This document shows, in pieces, positions 1 through 9,508 of a stretch of 40,199 nt of DNA. Numbering within the stretch: position 1 is the stretch's first letter; each line of letters starts with the position of its first letter. The stretch comes from Acidobacteriota bacterium (GTDB taxonomy: Bacteria; Acidobacteriota; Terriglobia; Bryobacterales; Bryobacteraceae). The notes beneath the pieces are model-generated. The model ran no database searches. It was not told where the DNA came from and was given only the letters and a program-made list of their open reading frames with translations. The DNA lies in assembly GCA_018268835.1 (NCBI GenBank), contig JAFDVU010000047.1, forward strand, positions 1 through 40,199. Reading direction: 5' to 3'. A program made the position numbers and the translations under genes.

Positions 1-309
1 AGGCCAGTGCGGTCGCCGTGTTGAACATGCCCCAGTATAGAGCGGCCGCGCCTAATTGTAAAGAATTATCTGGGACAGGACACTAGCCCCCGAACTGCCG
101 AAGTGCCGGCCCCCTGCGGGAGGATTGTCCCCGACTCGGAGAAAGGTCCGGCCGAATCCCGTGTGCCGTGCTCATCCCGTCACTTGACGAAACACGCCCG
201 TCCCGCCTGGTGAACCGCCTCCTCGGCCCGGACCCCAAAGGCGAACGTCTCAAAGCCAGTGACGGCCTGTTCCAATCCATCATCGGCGCGGTTCCGGTAT
301 CCTAGGCTC
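1..309. other. Gene-poor left edge: possible element end and decayed coding tail
   Basis: No convincing gene lies here. Bases 1-82 contain a minus-strand promoter (separate entry) and end, read on the minus strand from about 82, with TGTCCTGTCCCAGATAATTC next to CTAG. That resembles the outer end of an insertion sequence, but only one end is in the window and no transposase is visible. From 87 to 308 one plus-strand frame stays open (about 73 codons, no good start) and ends in TAG just before the HicB start. It could be the remaining tail of an interrupted gene. Both ideas are weak inferences. Confidence 0.25.
34..62 (-). promoter_or_regulatory. Sigma70-type promoter firing off the left edge
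   Basis: On the minus strand there is TTTACA (57-62), a 17-bp spacer and TATACT (34-39), a near-consensus pair. An ATG occurs at 28-26, six bases past the -10 box, so any gene beginning there would be essentially leaderless. Only nine codons are in the window, so the product cannot be named. Confidence 0.5.
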
Positions 310-525
310 ATGGAGCTGATCTTTGAGATTCGCGATGCCGAGGAAGGCGGCTTCTACGCGCGCGCCTTGGGCCACGGCATTTTCACCGAAGCGGAAAGCT
401 GGGATGAACTCCGTAACAACGTGCTGGAGGCAGTCTCTTTACATTTTGAAGGCGCCGCGATCCGGCCGCGGCTGGTGCAGATGCACTATGTGAAGGATGA
501 ACTGATTCCCGTGGAAGCCGCATGA
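310..525 (+). CDS. hicB: HicB-like antitoxin
   Basis: This 71-residue protein has the compact HicB N-terminal fold: a first strand (MELIFEIRDAEEGGFYARAL), the GHGIFTEAESWDEL turn that matches the usual G..t.G.t.eEa segment, and a helix (RNNVLEAVSLHFE). In the family this partially degraded RNase H-like domain binds and neutralises the HicA toxin, and many HicB proteins also repress their own operon. No C-terminal DNA-binding domain is present, so autoregulation is uncertain. The ATG at 310 is preferred because the family homology starts there. The frame extends further upstream without HicB-like sequence. The stop overlaps the hicA start by 4 bp (ATGA), implying translational coupling. The order antitoxin then toxin is the reverse of many hicAB loci but is not rare. 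Confidence 0.75.
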   Translation: MELIFEIRDAEEGGFYARALGHGIFTEAESWDELRNNVLEAVSLHFEGAAIRPRLVQMHYVKDELIPVEAA

Positions 526-758
526 AATTGCCGCGCGGCGTGTCCGGGGATCGTGTGATCCGCGCGTTCCAGCACGTCGGATATTCCGTAGTCCGGCAGA
601 AGGGAAGCCACGTCCGGCTGCGCCACCCGGGACCGCCTGCTCATACAATCACTGTCCCCCTCCACGATCCGCTGAAGACCGGCACCCTTCACGGAATTCT
701 CGCCGAAGTCGCATCCATACGATCGATTACAGTCGAATCTCTCGTTGAGTTGCTCTGA
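522..758 (+). CDS. hicA: HicA-like mRNA interferase toxin
   Basis: This 78-residue protein matches the HicA (YcfA) family over its full length. The N-terminal helix carries GDRVIRAFQHVGY, followed by VVRQKGSHVRLRH with the conserved GSH whose histidine is the proposed catalytic residue. Next comes TITVPLHDPLKTGTLHGILAEV, matching the family's pVP.H..l..GTLr.Ilk. HicA is a dsRBD-like ribosome-independent RNase that cleaves mRNA and is held inactive by HicB. It overlaps hicB by 4 bp. The open frame, intact histidine and normal length suggest an active toxin. The pair sits next to a possible mobile-element end, consistent with TA mobility, but nothing proves recent acquisition. Confidence 0.8.
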   Translation: MKLPRGVSGDRVIRAFQHVGYSVVRQKGSHVRLRHPGPPAHTITVPLHDPLKTGTLHGILAEVASIRSITVESLVELL

Positions 759-1052
759 GACGTGTGGCCCGGGCGAGGTGTTCACCCAGCATCCACTTGG
801 CTGCACCACGCCCGATCCGTTGATTGGCGGTCGCTACTCGAATGGAAGGGCAAGTAGGGTTGCTCCCGTTGGCTGCGCCGAGCCGTACCGGCCAGGTCCA
901 GTTTCCGGAAGAGGGTGTTTCGGCTGCCAAGCTGCCGGGGCAGGGGTCCATACCCAAAATGGTCGTAATGGAGGGGGCGGAAGCGCGTTCTCCAGCAGAC
1001 AGGGGACGTTTCGGCGCGACGATCCGATGTTCACCGGTGATACTCGGGCTGC
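759..1052. other. Convergent gap with no recognised feature
   Basis: About 290 bases separate the hicA stop from the stop of the opposing kinase gene. Several overlapping open frames cross it on both strands, as expected at this GC content. None has a plausible ribosome binding site or a recognisable protein. I saw no strong hairpin with a T run. Confidence 0.4.
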
Positions 1053-3716
1053 TCACGGCATCCTGCGCTTCAACTCGTCGAAAAAGTGGAGCAGGAATAC
1101 AAGGTGCAGGTTGGTCTGCGCACCGGAATCCTGACTGGCTTGAAAGACCACGAAGCGCTTGCCGTCCGGGGCCAGGTCGTACGGAAAATCGTTGCCCGTG
1201 AGACGGATTCGCGTTTGCGACCACAACTCCGGTTTTCCGGGGGAAAAGGTGCGGCCGTTGACGGCGTAGGGCACCATGGTGATTTGGCCGTCGAGCGTCA
1301 GATAGAAAATTTGTTTGGCCGCACGCGACCAAACCGGAAAACGACCTGGGCCGACCGAAATCTGAACCTGCCCGGCGCCCTCCATGCCTTTCGGGAAGGG
1401 ACGCACGAAAACTTCGGGGACGCCGGATTCGCTGGTGGTGTAAGCCAGCCAGTGGCCGTCCGGGGAAAACGCCGCCTCCACGTCGTCGCCCGGTGACGCC
1501 AGGAACGGTTCGGGCTTGCCGGCCGTGGGCTCGTCTGGGTTCGCCAGATTCATGCGCAGAGTGAAGATATCGCGCCCCCGGCCAGAGTCATGGAACGCCA
1601 GCACCTTCCCGTCCGGCGAAATGGAAGTGATGACGGGATCGGTTTGGGAACCGTAGACGACCGTGGGTTTCCCGGAACCGTCCGCGCGCGCCCACGTGAT
1701 GCCGCGGCCCAGGGCGGTGTAGGCGATGTGCTTGCCATCGGGGCACCAGACCGGCCAGGTGGCGCCAGCCCTGCCCACGGTGAGACGGGAAGTGGCGCCG
1801 CGCGCGGGATCGTAGATATACAGGTCGCCGCCCATGGTATAGGCCACCAGTTTGCCGTCCGGAGAGAGGCGCGGACCAAGCACACGGCCAGCCTGAGCCG
1901 CCAGCAGCGGCTGTGTAGCCCCGCTCTTGTTCATCCAGAGCATGGGCGAGGACTCAGCCGCCGTACCGCTCAAATACACGAACGTGCCGTTGGAGGAAAA
2001 GTCGTACTGACCGCCCCCCGCAGTGGTGTTGGCGGCCACGTCTTCGAGCACCGGGGCCGGCGTGCCGCGCGTCTCCAGACGCTTCAGGTCGAATGGGACG
2101 GCCAGAAGCGCGCCCTGGTGGACGAAGGTCAGGTGTCCGCTGGGCATGTAACGCCCGTAATATCCGCCGCGCTGCACAATTTTCATCCGTTTCGTGCGCA
2201 GCGAGTAAACCCCGATGGAGGCGTCGTCAAAGTCGCCTGCCGATGTGCCCACCGTAACCAGGATGTGTTCACCGCCGGGCAGAACCTGCGGCCATCGGTC
2301 AGAACGGTCGCCGCGTTTTTCTGGATCGGTGAGGGTTTCCGGCTTGCCCCCGGCCGCGGGGAGGCGGGAAAGGTGGGTAGCGTCGAGCGTGACGTAGATT
2401 AAGCCGTCGCGGCCCCAAGAGGCGCCCCGCGAGACAACGGTGGCCGGGCATAGCGTGATCGTGGCGCCGCCCTGCACGGATACCTTCTTGAGGCTCCCGC
2501 CGTCGAAGAATCCGATCCACTGGCCGTCTGGCGAGAAGAACTGGTCGAAGGCGCCCTCTGTACCCATAAGGATGGTGGGCTTGGAGACAGACAGCAGCCT
2601 GATGCCGAGCGCCGTACCGGTGCGCGTGCGGACCGGGTATGCGATTTGTGTGCCATCGGGCGAGAGAGCTGCCGTGATGCGAGCACCCGCTGTCGCCTCG
2701 GGGCCGAGGTCGGCGCTGAAGCGCTCCAGCGGATAATCCACGGGACGCGTAGCGCGCCAGAGCAATCCCGCAAGCGCCAGCGCAATCGCGACCGCGCTCG
2801 CCGCCAGCCACCATGGTGCGCCGCGGCGGGCAGGCTGGGCCGCAGCCGCTGTCGCGCCCGCTGCCGCAGGCGGCCCCTCGGCCGCCGCATTTTCAAGAGC
2901 GACGCGGGCTTCACCGATCGCCTGCAGGCGGCGCCGGGGATCTTTATCCAGGCAGCGTTTTAGCAGGTGGCGAATCGAGAGCGGCGTCTCCGAGGGGAGA
3001 CCGCTGAGATCGGGCTGGTCCTTGATGACGGATGCCAACGTTTCGGAGATGGTCTCGCCCGTGTACATCGCGCGGCCCGTCAGCATTTCTACGAGCAGGA
3101 CGCCGAAGGCCCATATATCGGTGCGCCGGTCTGCCGGCTTGCCCTTGGCCTGCTCGGGACTCATGTAGCTCGCGGTGCCCAGGATCAGGCCGGCCGCGGT
3201 CGCACGCATGGTCAGCGTCGGCGACGACGCCGGGTCGCCGGCCGCCAGGTCCGTCGACAGCGCCTTCGCCAGGCCAAAATCCAGCACCTTGGCCTGCCCC
3301 TCCTGCGTGAGCTTCACATTGGCGGGCTTCAGATCGCGATGCACGATGCCGCGGTCGTGCGCGTATTCCAAGGCCTCGGCCATTTCACGGGCAATAACCA
3401 GCGACTCTTCGACCGGGATTGGGCCGTGTGCAATCCGCTCCGCCAGCGTCGGCCCTTCCACCAACTCCAGGATCAGCGCGCGGTCCTCGACGCCGTAAAT
3501 CGCGGCGATATTGGGATGGTTCAGCGAGGCCAGAACTTGCGCCTCGCGCGTGAAGCGCGCCAAGCGGTCGGGATCGTCAGTAAAGCTATCGGGCAGGACC
3601 TTGATGGCGACGTCGCGGTTGAGCTTGGTATCGGTGGCACGATAGACGGCTCCCATGCCACCTTCGCCAAGCTTGGACACGATGCGATAGTGGGCGATCG
3701 ACGATCGCAGGCTCAT
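1053..3716 (-). CDS. Receptor-like Ser/Thr protein kinase with TolB/PD40 propeller
   Basis: This 887-residue protein begins with a complete Hanks-type kinase domain (about 10-270). It has the glycine loop GEGGMG (17-22), the ATP lysine in VAIK (Lys39), the catalytic loop HRDLKPAN (126-133, Asp128), the DFG metal motif (146-148), a TASYMSPEQA activation-segment end (181-190) and TDIWAFGVLL. An Ala/Pro-rich linker leads to one membrane segment (about 302-320). The rest (about 330-887) has repeated SPDG..IAY-type PD40/WD40-like blades, as in TolB-like propellers, predicted to be extracytoplasmic. The architecture suggests a sensor kinase, but ligand and substrates are unknown. I chose the ATG at 3716, where kinase homology begins. 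A GTG at 3830 in the same frame would add 38 residues. It diverges from the DegT-type gene and converges on hicA. Such kinases are very common in Solibacter-like genomes. Confidence 0.9.
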   Translation of the reverse strand: MSLRSSIAHYRIVSKLGEGGMGAVYRATDTKLNRDVAIKVLPDSFTDDPDRLARFTREAQVLASLNHPNIAAIYGVEDRALILELVEGPTLAERIAHGPIPVEESLVIAREMAEALEYAHDRGIVHRDLKPANVKLTQEGQAKVLDFGLAKALSTDLAAGDPASSPTLTMRATAAGLILGTASYMSPEQAKGKPADRRTDIWAFGVLLVEMLTGRAMYTGETISETLASVIKDQPDLSGLPSETPLSIRHLLKRCLDKDPRRRLQAIGEARVALENAAAEGPPAAAGATAAAAQPARRGAPWWLAASAVAIALALAGLLWRATRPVDYPLERFSADLGPEATAGARITAALSPDGTQIAYPVRTRTGTALGIRLLSVSKPTILMGTEGAFDQFFSPDGQWIGFFDGGSLKKVSVQGGATITLCPATVVSRGASWGRDGLIYVTLDATHLSRLPAAGGKPETLTDPEKRGDRSDRWPQVLPGGEHILVTVGTSAGDFDDASIGVYSLRTKRMKIVQRGGYYGRYMPSGHLTFVHQGALLAVPFDLKRLETRGTPAPVLEDVAANTTAGGGQYDFSSNGTFVYLSGTAAESSPMLWMNKSGATQPLLAAQAGRVLGPRLSPDGKLVAYTMGGDLYIYDPARGATSRLTVGRAGATWPVWCPDGKHIAYTALGRGITWARADGSGKPTVVYGSQTDPVITSISPDGKVLAFHDSGRGRDIFTLRMNLANPDEPTAGKPEPFLASPGDDVEAAFSPDGHWLAYTTSESGVPEVFVRPFPKGMEGAGQVQISVGPGRFPVWSRAAKQIFYLTLDGQITMVPYAVNGRTFSPGKPELWSQTRIRLTGNDFPYDLAPDGKRFVVFQASQDSGAQTNLHLVFLLHFFDELKRRMP

Positions 3717-3944
3717 CTCGGCGCTAAAGATGTTATCACTCTCGAGGCGAGTTACGCGATCCGTAAAAAGAGCTGCTGTTTCGCCTTCAACTTGACGGGA
3801 AACGCCCTGCTCGCGGTTTGGCGCCCACACCGCGATGAACCATATACCGCGTTTCGGGAGAATGACGCCGGCCAGGCCCTAACCCCCCCACGCCCCGCGC
3901 CGGATGTACACTAAACTCACCGATCCACCGGAAAGGAGAGTTCC

Positions 3945-5222
3945 ATGCATCGCAGGGAATTTCTGGCCGCTGCCGCCGCCGGCATCGCGCTCACCGAGGC
4001 AGACGCCGAGCCCGTCCGCACTGAGCCGCTCGCCAACCCCAATTGGGGCCCGCTTTACTACGACGATAAGGAGCAGACCCAACTCGAGGAAGTCCTCGCC
4101 AGCCGCCGCCCCTTCCGCTTCTCCCCGCCGCCGGATCAGTCCAAGGTCGCCATCTTCGAAAACGAGTGGGCCTCGCGCATGCAGACCCGCTGGGCGCTGG
4201 CCGTCACCAGCGGCACCGCCGCCCTCCACTGCTCGCTCGCCGCCCTCGAAATCGGTCCCGGCGACGAGGTGATCCTGCCTGCGTGGACCTGGTACTCCAA
4301 CTACAGCACCATCATCCAGGCCGGCGCGCTCCCCGTCTTCGCCGAAATCGACGACTCCTTCAACATCGATCCTTCCGGCATCGAACGCCACATCACGCCC
4401 CAGACCCGCGCCATCATGGCCGTGCACCTCCAGGGCAACCCCGCCGATCTCGACCCCATCCTCGCCATCGCGCGCAAGCACAACCTCAAGGTCATCGAGG
4501 ACTGCAGCCAGAGCGTGGGCGCCTCCTACAAGGGCAAGCCCCTCGGCTGCATCGGCGACATCGGCGCCTACAGCCTGCAGCAAACCAAGACCATCACCGC
4601 CGGTGAAGGCGGGGCCGTGGTCACCAGCGATCCGGCGCTGTTCGAGCGCGCCGTCCGCTTCCACGACGTCACCGTGCGCCGCGATTTTCCCGCGAAGCTC
4701 GCCTACATGCCCGGCCTCAACTACCGCATGAACGAGTTCAGCGGCGGCGTGCTGCTGGCTCAGTTGCGCAAGCTCGATACCATCGTCGCCGCCGTCCGCC
4801 GCAACGCCCGCCGCGTCTACGACGGCGTCCGCGACCTCCCCGGTATCCGCCTCCGCCGCCTGCCCGATCCCGAAGGCGAACTCGGCACCGGCGTCTTCCT
4901 CGGCTTCGCCACGAAGGAGCAGCGCGACCGCTTCATCGGCGCCATGAAAGCCGAAGGCGTGCCCGCCTCGCCGCCCGCGGGCTCCATCATCCTGCCCATC
5001 GTGCCGCAGATCGAAAACAAGGTCACGGTTACGCCGCGCTGGCCTTCCTTCGCCGGCGAGCGCGGGCGCTCCATCCGCTACGGGCGCGAGTGCTGCCCGC
5101 GAACCATCGATATCCTCTCGCGCTACGCCGGCGTGATGATCGGTCCCAAGTACACCCGGCGCGATACCGACGATGCCGTCGCCGCGGTGCGCAAGGTTTA
5201 CCCCACGATTGTGAACGCATGA
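3945..5222 (+). CDS. DegT/DnrJ/EryC1/StrS-type PLP protein with Tat-like leader
   Basis: This 425-residue fold-type I PLP protein belongs to the sugar-aminotransferase (DegT/EryC1/StrS) family. Visible motifs are TSGTAALH (88-95, phosphate site), LPAWTWYSN (111-119), EDCSQSVGA (185-193, Asp186 contacting the PLP ring nitrogen) and QQTKTITAGEGG (212-223), where Lys215 is the expected Schiff-base lysine. The family usually transaminates keto-sugars. No sugar-nucleotide genes are nearby, so the substrate is unknown. Unusually, the N terminus MHRREFLAAAAAGIALT looks like a twin-arginine leader, suggesting export of a folded, cofactor-loaded enzyme. Export is an inference, since the family is normally cytosolic. 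A strong GGAAAGGAG ribosome binding site precedes the ATG. The stop overlaps the next start by 4 bp, so the two are probably co-translated. Confidence 0.87.
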   Translation: MHRREFLAAAAAGIALTEADAEPVRTEPLANPNWGPLYYDDKEQTQLEEVLASRRPFRFSPPPDQSKVAIFENEWASRMQTRWALAVTSGTAALHCSLAALEIGPGDEVILPAWTWYSNYSTIIQAGALPVFAEIDDSFNIDPSGIERHITPQTRAIMAVHLQGNPADLDPILAIARKHNLKVIEDCSQSVGASYKGKPLGCIGDIGAYSLQQTKTITAGEGGAVVTSDPALFERAVRFHDVTVRRDFPAKLAYMPGLNYRMNEFSGGVLLAQLRKLDTIVAAVRRNARRVYDGVRDLPGIRLRRLPDPEGELGTGVFLGFATKEQRDRFIGAMKAEGVPASPPAGSIILPIVPQIENKVTVTPRWPSFAGERGRSIRYGRECCPRTIDILSRYAGVMIGPKYTRRDTDDAVAAVRKVYPTIVNA

Positions 5223-6544
5223 TTCGTCCCGCTCTGCTGCTCCTCGCCGCCGCGCTTCCCGTATGGGGCGCCGGCCTGCGCGCCGGTGTCGCGCGCGTCG
5301 ATATCACGCCCGAAGGCCCCATCTGGATGTCGGGCTACGCCAGCCGCAATCATCCGTCGGAAGGAGTGCGCCAGCATCTGTATACGCGCGCTCTGGCGAT
5401 CGACGCAGGCGGCGGCCGGGTCGTGATCGTCACCACGGACGTGGTGGGTATCCCCGCAACCCTTGCCGATGCCGTGGCCGCCCGCGCCCGGCAGCAGTTC
5501 GGCATCGAGCGCGCCCGCCTCGTGCTCAACGCGTCCCACACCCACACCGGACCCGTCGTGTGGCCCAACCTGAGCATGATGTGGGACTTGCCGGAGGCCG
5601 AGCAGCAGAAGTTGCGCGACTACGCGGCCCACCTTCAGGACGCTATGGTCGAAGCCATCGGAAAGGCCATCGCCGATCTCGCGCCGGCCCGGCTCTCGCT
5701 CGGCTTCGGGGAAGCGGGCTTCGCGGTCAATCGCCGGCAGTACACGCCGCGCGGTGTGGTCATCGGCGTCAATCCCGATGGGCCGGTGGATCACCAGGTG
5801 CCCGTGATCAAGGTCGCGGGAACCGACGGCAAGGTGCGCGGCGTGCTCTTCGCCTACGCCTGCCACAACACCACCCTCACCGGCGAGTTCTACGAATTGA
5901 GCGGCGATTACGCGGGCGTTGCCGAAGCGCAACTGGAAAGCGACTACCCCGGCTCGGTCGCGCTCTTCATGCAACTCTGCGCCGGCGACCAGAACCCCAA
6001 CCCGCGCAGCAAGCCCGAATTGGTCGACCAGCACGGCCGCGCTCTCGCCGCCGAAGTGAGCCGCGTCATGCAGGGCACCATGCGTCCGCTGCGCGGCCCC
6101 GTGCGCGCCGCCTGGGTCATGACCCGCCTGAAATTCGCCCCCCAGCCACGCTCCGTCTACGAAGCCGACCTGGTCAATCCGAAGGCGTCTCCGGCGCTGC
6201 GTAACCGCGCGCGCAAGATGCTCGCCGGTCCGGTCACCGATGTTGCCTATCCGGTGCAGGCCCTGCGCTTCGCCAAGGACCTCACGCTGCTTACGCTCGG
6301 CGGCGAAGTGGTCATGGACTACGATCTCCGCGCCAGGCGCGAATACCCCGGCGAGCCGCTCATCGTGGCTGCATACTCGAACTCCGTGATGTGCTACATC
6401 CCGAGCGAGCGCGTCCTCAAGGAAGGCGGCTACGAAGCCGTCGACAACCTGATTTATTACGGCCAGCCCGGTCCCTTCGCGCCCGGAGTCGAAACCGACG
6501 TCTTCACCGCCATCCACCGGGCCATGAAAGAAGTCGGGCGCTAG
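5219..6544 (+). CDS. Secreted neutral-ceramidase-like protein
   Basis: This 441-residue protein starts with a Sec-type signal peptide (MIRPALLLLAAALPVWGAG) and then the ceramidase-like opening AGVARVDITPEGPIWMSGYA. The zinc-site region NASHTHTGPVV (104-114) and a later histidine in FAYACHNTTLTG (His216) match neutral/alkaline ceramidase N domains. In true ceramidases the nucleophile lies in a G-D/N-x-S-P-N motif. Here the corresponding stretch reads GDQNPNP (256-262), with Asn259 at the serine position, so classical N-acyl hydrolysis of ceramide is doubtful. The protein is also shorter than Pseudomonas ceramidase and seems to lack the C-terminal domain. The ATG overlaps the preceding stop (ATGA). 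Many planctomycete and acidobacterial relatives are annotated only as ceramidase N-terminal-like. The real substrate is not known. Confidence 0.8.
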   Translation: MIRPALLLLAAALPVWGAGLRAGVARVDITPEGPIWMSGYASRNHPSEGVRQHLYTRALAIDAGGGRVVIVTTDVVGIPATLADAVAARARQQFGIERARLVLNASHTHTGPVVWPNLSMMWDLPEAEQQKLRDYAAHLQDAMVEAIGKAIADLAPARLSLGFGEAGFAVNRRQYTPRGVVIGVNPDGPVDHQVPVIKVAGTDGKVRGVLFAYACHNTTLTGEFYELSGDYAGVAEAQLESDYPGSVALFMQLCAGDQNPNPRSKPELVDQHGRALAAEVSRVMQGTMRPLRGPVRAAWVMTRLKFAPQPRSVYEADLVNPKASPALRNRARKMLAGPVTDVAYPVQALRFAKDLTLLTLGGEVVMDYDLRARREYPGEPLIVAAYSNSVMCYIPSERVLKEGGYEAVDNLIYYGQPGPFAPGVETDVFTAIHRAMKEVGR

Positions 6545-6611
6545 CGGGCTTCTGTGCGTTAGAGGTACTCCCCTCGTTGCGCCGCAACTCCTCCGATGCT
6601 AACTTCGGGGC

Positions 6612-7847
<1,236 letters not shown>

Positions 7848-7849
7848 CC

Positions 7850-9109
7850 ATGCGCCCCTGGCGTCACTCGTTCCGCGAAAACCTCTGGCTCGCGCTGGAC
7901 ACTCTGCGCACCCACAAGTTCCGGTCCTTCCTCACCGTGCTGGGAGTGCTGATCGGCACCACTACGGTGATCGCGGTCACCTCGCTGATCGCCGGGCTGG
8001 ACCGCCAACTGGTGGATGTGGCCGAGCAGTTCGGCACCCGCACCCTGTGGGTGTATAAGCTGCAGATGGGCGCGCCCCACGCCCTCACCCGCGAGGAAAA
8101 GCTCCGCAAACCCCTCACCTACGAGGACGCCATGGCCTTGCGCGAACAGGTCCGCTCCGCCAGCAAGGTTTCCGTGGAACTGTTCCGCGAGATGGGCGAT
8201 TTCGGGCTGCCTCCCGTTACCGCGCGTTACAAGGGCCTGGAGATGAACGACGCCCTGTTCGTCGGGGTCACCGCGAACCACCTCGAACTGCTCAACGCCA
8301 CTCTCGGCCAGGGCCGCTTCTTCACCGAGGCCGACGACCTGCACCGGCGCGACGTCGCCGTCATCGGCAACAGCGTGCGCGAGCGCTTCTTCGCCAATGT
8401 GGATCCCATCGGCAAGTTCATTCTCGTGGACGGGCACAGCCTGGAAGTCGTCGGCACCCTGACCAAGTTCAAGAGCTTCCTCGGCGACGATCAGAACGAC
8501 AAGGCGATCCTCTCTCCCTATGCCACCTTCAAGAAGGCGTATCCGGAAGCCAGGGACAATTTCATCTGCGTCCTGGTCGAACCGGGCCGCATGACCGAAG
8601 CGCGCGACGAAGTCACCGAAGTGTTGCGCCGCCGCCGCAAGGTGCGCCCCGCCGATCCCGACAATTTCGGCATCTCCAGCGCGGAGCAATTGATCGGACA
8701 GTTCCGCGACGTGATCGGCACCGTGGCCCTGGTCATGGTCGTGATCTCTTCCATCGGCCTGCTGGTGGGCGGCATCGGAGTGATGAACATCATGCTCGTC
8801 TCCGTGACCGAACGCACGCGCGAAATCGGCGTCCGCAAAGCCATCGGCGCGCGCAAGAGCGATATCGTGTGGCAGTTCCTGCTCGAAGCCATGACCCTGA
8901 CCGCGCTCGGCGGGCTCGTCGGCATCCTCGCCGGGTATGCGATGAGCCTCGCCGTCCGCACCTTTGTCCCCAGCGTCCCCACCACCGTGCCGCTGTGGAG
9001 CGTGGTGGCCGGATTCAGCGTCGCCACCGGCATCGGACTCTTCTTCGGCCTCTGGCCCGCGATGAAAGCCGCCCGCCTCGACCCCATCGCCGCTCTGCGC
9101 CACGAATAG
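7850..9109 (+). CDS. MacB/FtsX-type ABC permease, second of a pair
   Basis: This 419-residue protein is a clear relative of the preceding permease. It has an N-terminal helix after THKFRSFLTVLGVLIGTTTVIAV, a periplasmic MacB_PCD-like domain, and a C-terminal FtsX domain with GGIGVMNIMLVSVTERTREI and the ending ARLDPIAALRHE. The ATG at 7850 follows the preceding stop by two bases, with AGGGCGGAG upstream as the ribosome binding site. Longer in-frame extensions read through the neighbour in another frame and are not coding. The pair resembles MacB permeases split from their ATPase. Substrate and partner adaptor are not shown by the context. Confidence 0.9.
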   Translation: MRPWRHSFRENLWLALDTLRTHKFRSFLTVLGVLIGTTTVIAVTSLIAGLDRQLVDVAEQFGTRTLWVYKLQMGAPHALTREEKLRKPLTYEDAMALREQVRSASKVSVELFREMGDFGLPPVTARYKGLEMNDALFVGVTANHLELLNATLGQGRFFTEADDLHRRDVAVIGNSVRERFFANVDPIGKFILVDGHSLEVVGTLTKFKSFLGDDQNDKAILSPYATFKKAYPEARDNFICVLVEPGRMTEARDEVTEVLRRRRKVRPADPDNFGISSAEQLIGQFRDVIGTVALVMVVISSIGLLVGGIGVMNIMLVSVTERTREIGVRKAIGARKSDIVWQFLLEAMTLTALGGLVGILAGYAMSLAVRTFVPSVPTTVPLWSVVAGFSVATGIGLFFGLWPAMKAARLDPIAALRHE

Positions 9110-9143
9110 CCCCGGCCCGCGCATCGTGAAAAGCCGCGGTTTC

Positions 9144-9157
9144 GGATTTGGGAATCC
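9144..9157 (+). terminator. Weak hairpin with T-rich tail after the permease pair
   Basis: GGATT and AATCC flank a TGGG loop, followed by TTATATTTCCTTTCT. A 5-bp stem is short for an intrinsic terminator. The surrounding 125 bases are unusually AT-rich for this window and may instead hold the promoter for the next two genes. Confidence 0.25.
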
Positions 9158-9234
9158 TTATATTTCCTTTCTCTCCGCGAACTTGCATTTTTGCGGACCG
9201 GTCTTCCGCGGCGCTCCGTAACTAGCATCGAACC

Positions 9235-9507
9235 GTGGAACGACTCACCCAAATCGACCGCGTCTGCGCCATCGCCTCGGCCGCCGCGCACGACCTCAAC
9301 GACGAACTCACCGTCATGCTCAACTGCGCGAACTTCGCCATCGCCGCCTGCGAACCCGGCCATCCCGCGCGCCCTTTCCTGGATGAAATCCAGTGGGCCT
9401 CGCAGCGCTGCGTCTGGAAGACCAGCGGACTTCTGAACTACGGCGCGCGTCAGGGCGTTCGTCCCGTGCCCATCCCCATGGAACGCCTCATGCTCGAGGC
9501 CGACTAG
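9235..9507 (+). CDS. Free-standing His-box (DHp-like) small protein
   Basis: This 90-residue protein resembles only the dimerisation/phosphoacceptor segment of a sensor histidine kinase. The motif [22 protein letters not shown] (about 14-35) matches the H-box pattern AHDxNNxLTvIlgnae, with His19 at the phosphoacceptor position and a second helix around 48-66. There is no ATP-binding HATPase domain and no receiver. It may be a phosphotransfer or anti-kinase dimer, or a relic of a kinase. It uses GTG, and its TAG is followed after one base by the tsaD ATG, so the two are likely co-transcribed and coupled. GC-rich codon use like its neighbours supports it being coding. Function is unknown. Confidence 0.6.
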   Translation: MERLTQIDRVCAIASAAAHDLNDELTVMLNCANFAIAACEPGHPARPFLDEIQWASQRCVWKTSGLLNYGARQGVRPVPIPMERLMLEAD

Positions 9508-9508
9508 A

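Noticed and set aside
5219..6544. Bona fide neutral ceramidase
   Set aside because: The expected nucleophile motif reads GDQNPNP, with Asn in the serine position, so only a ceramidase-like fold is claimed.
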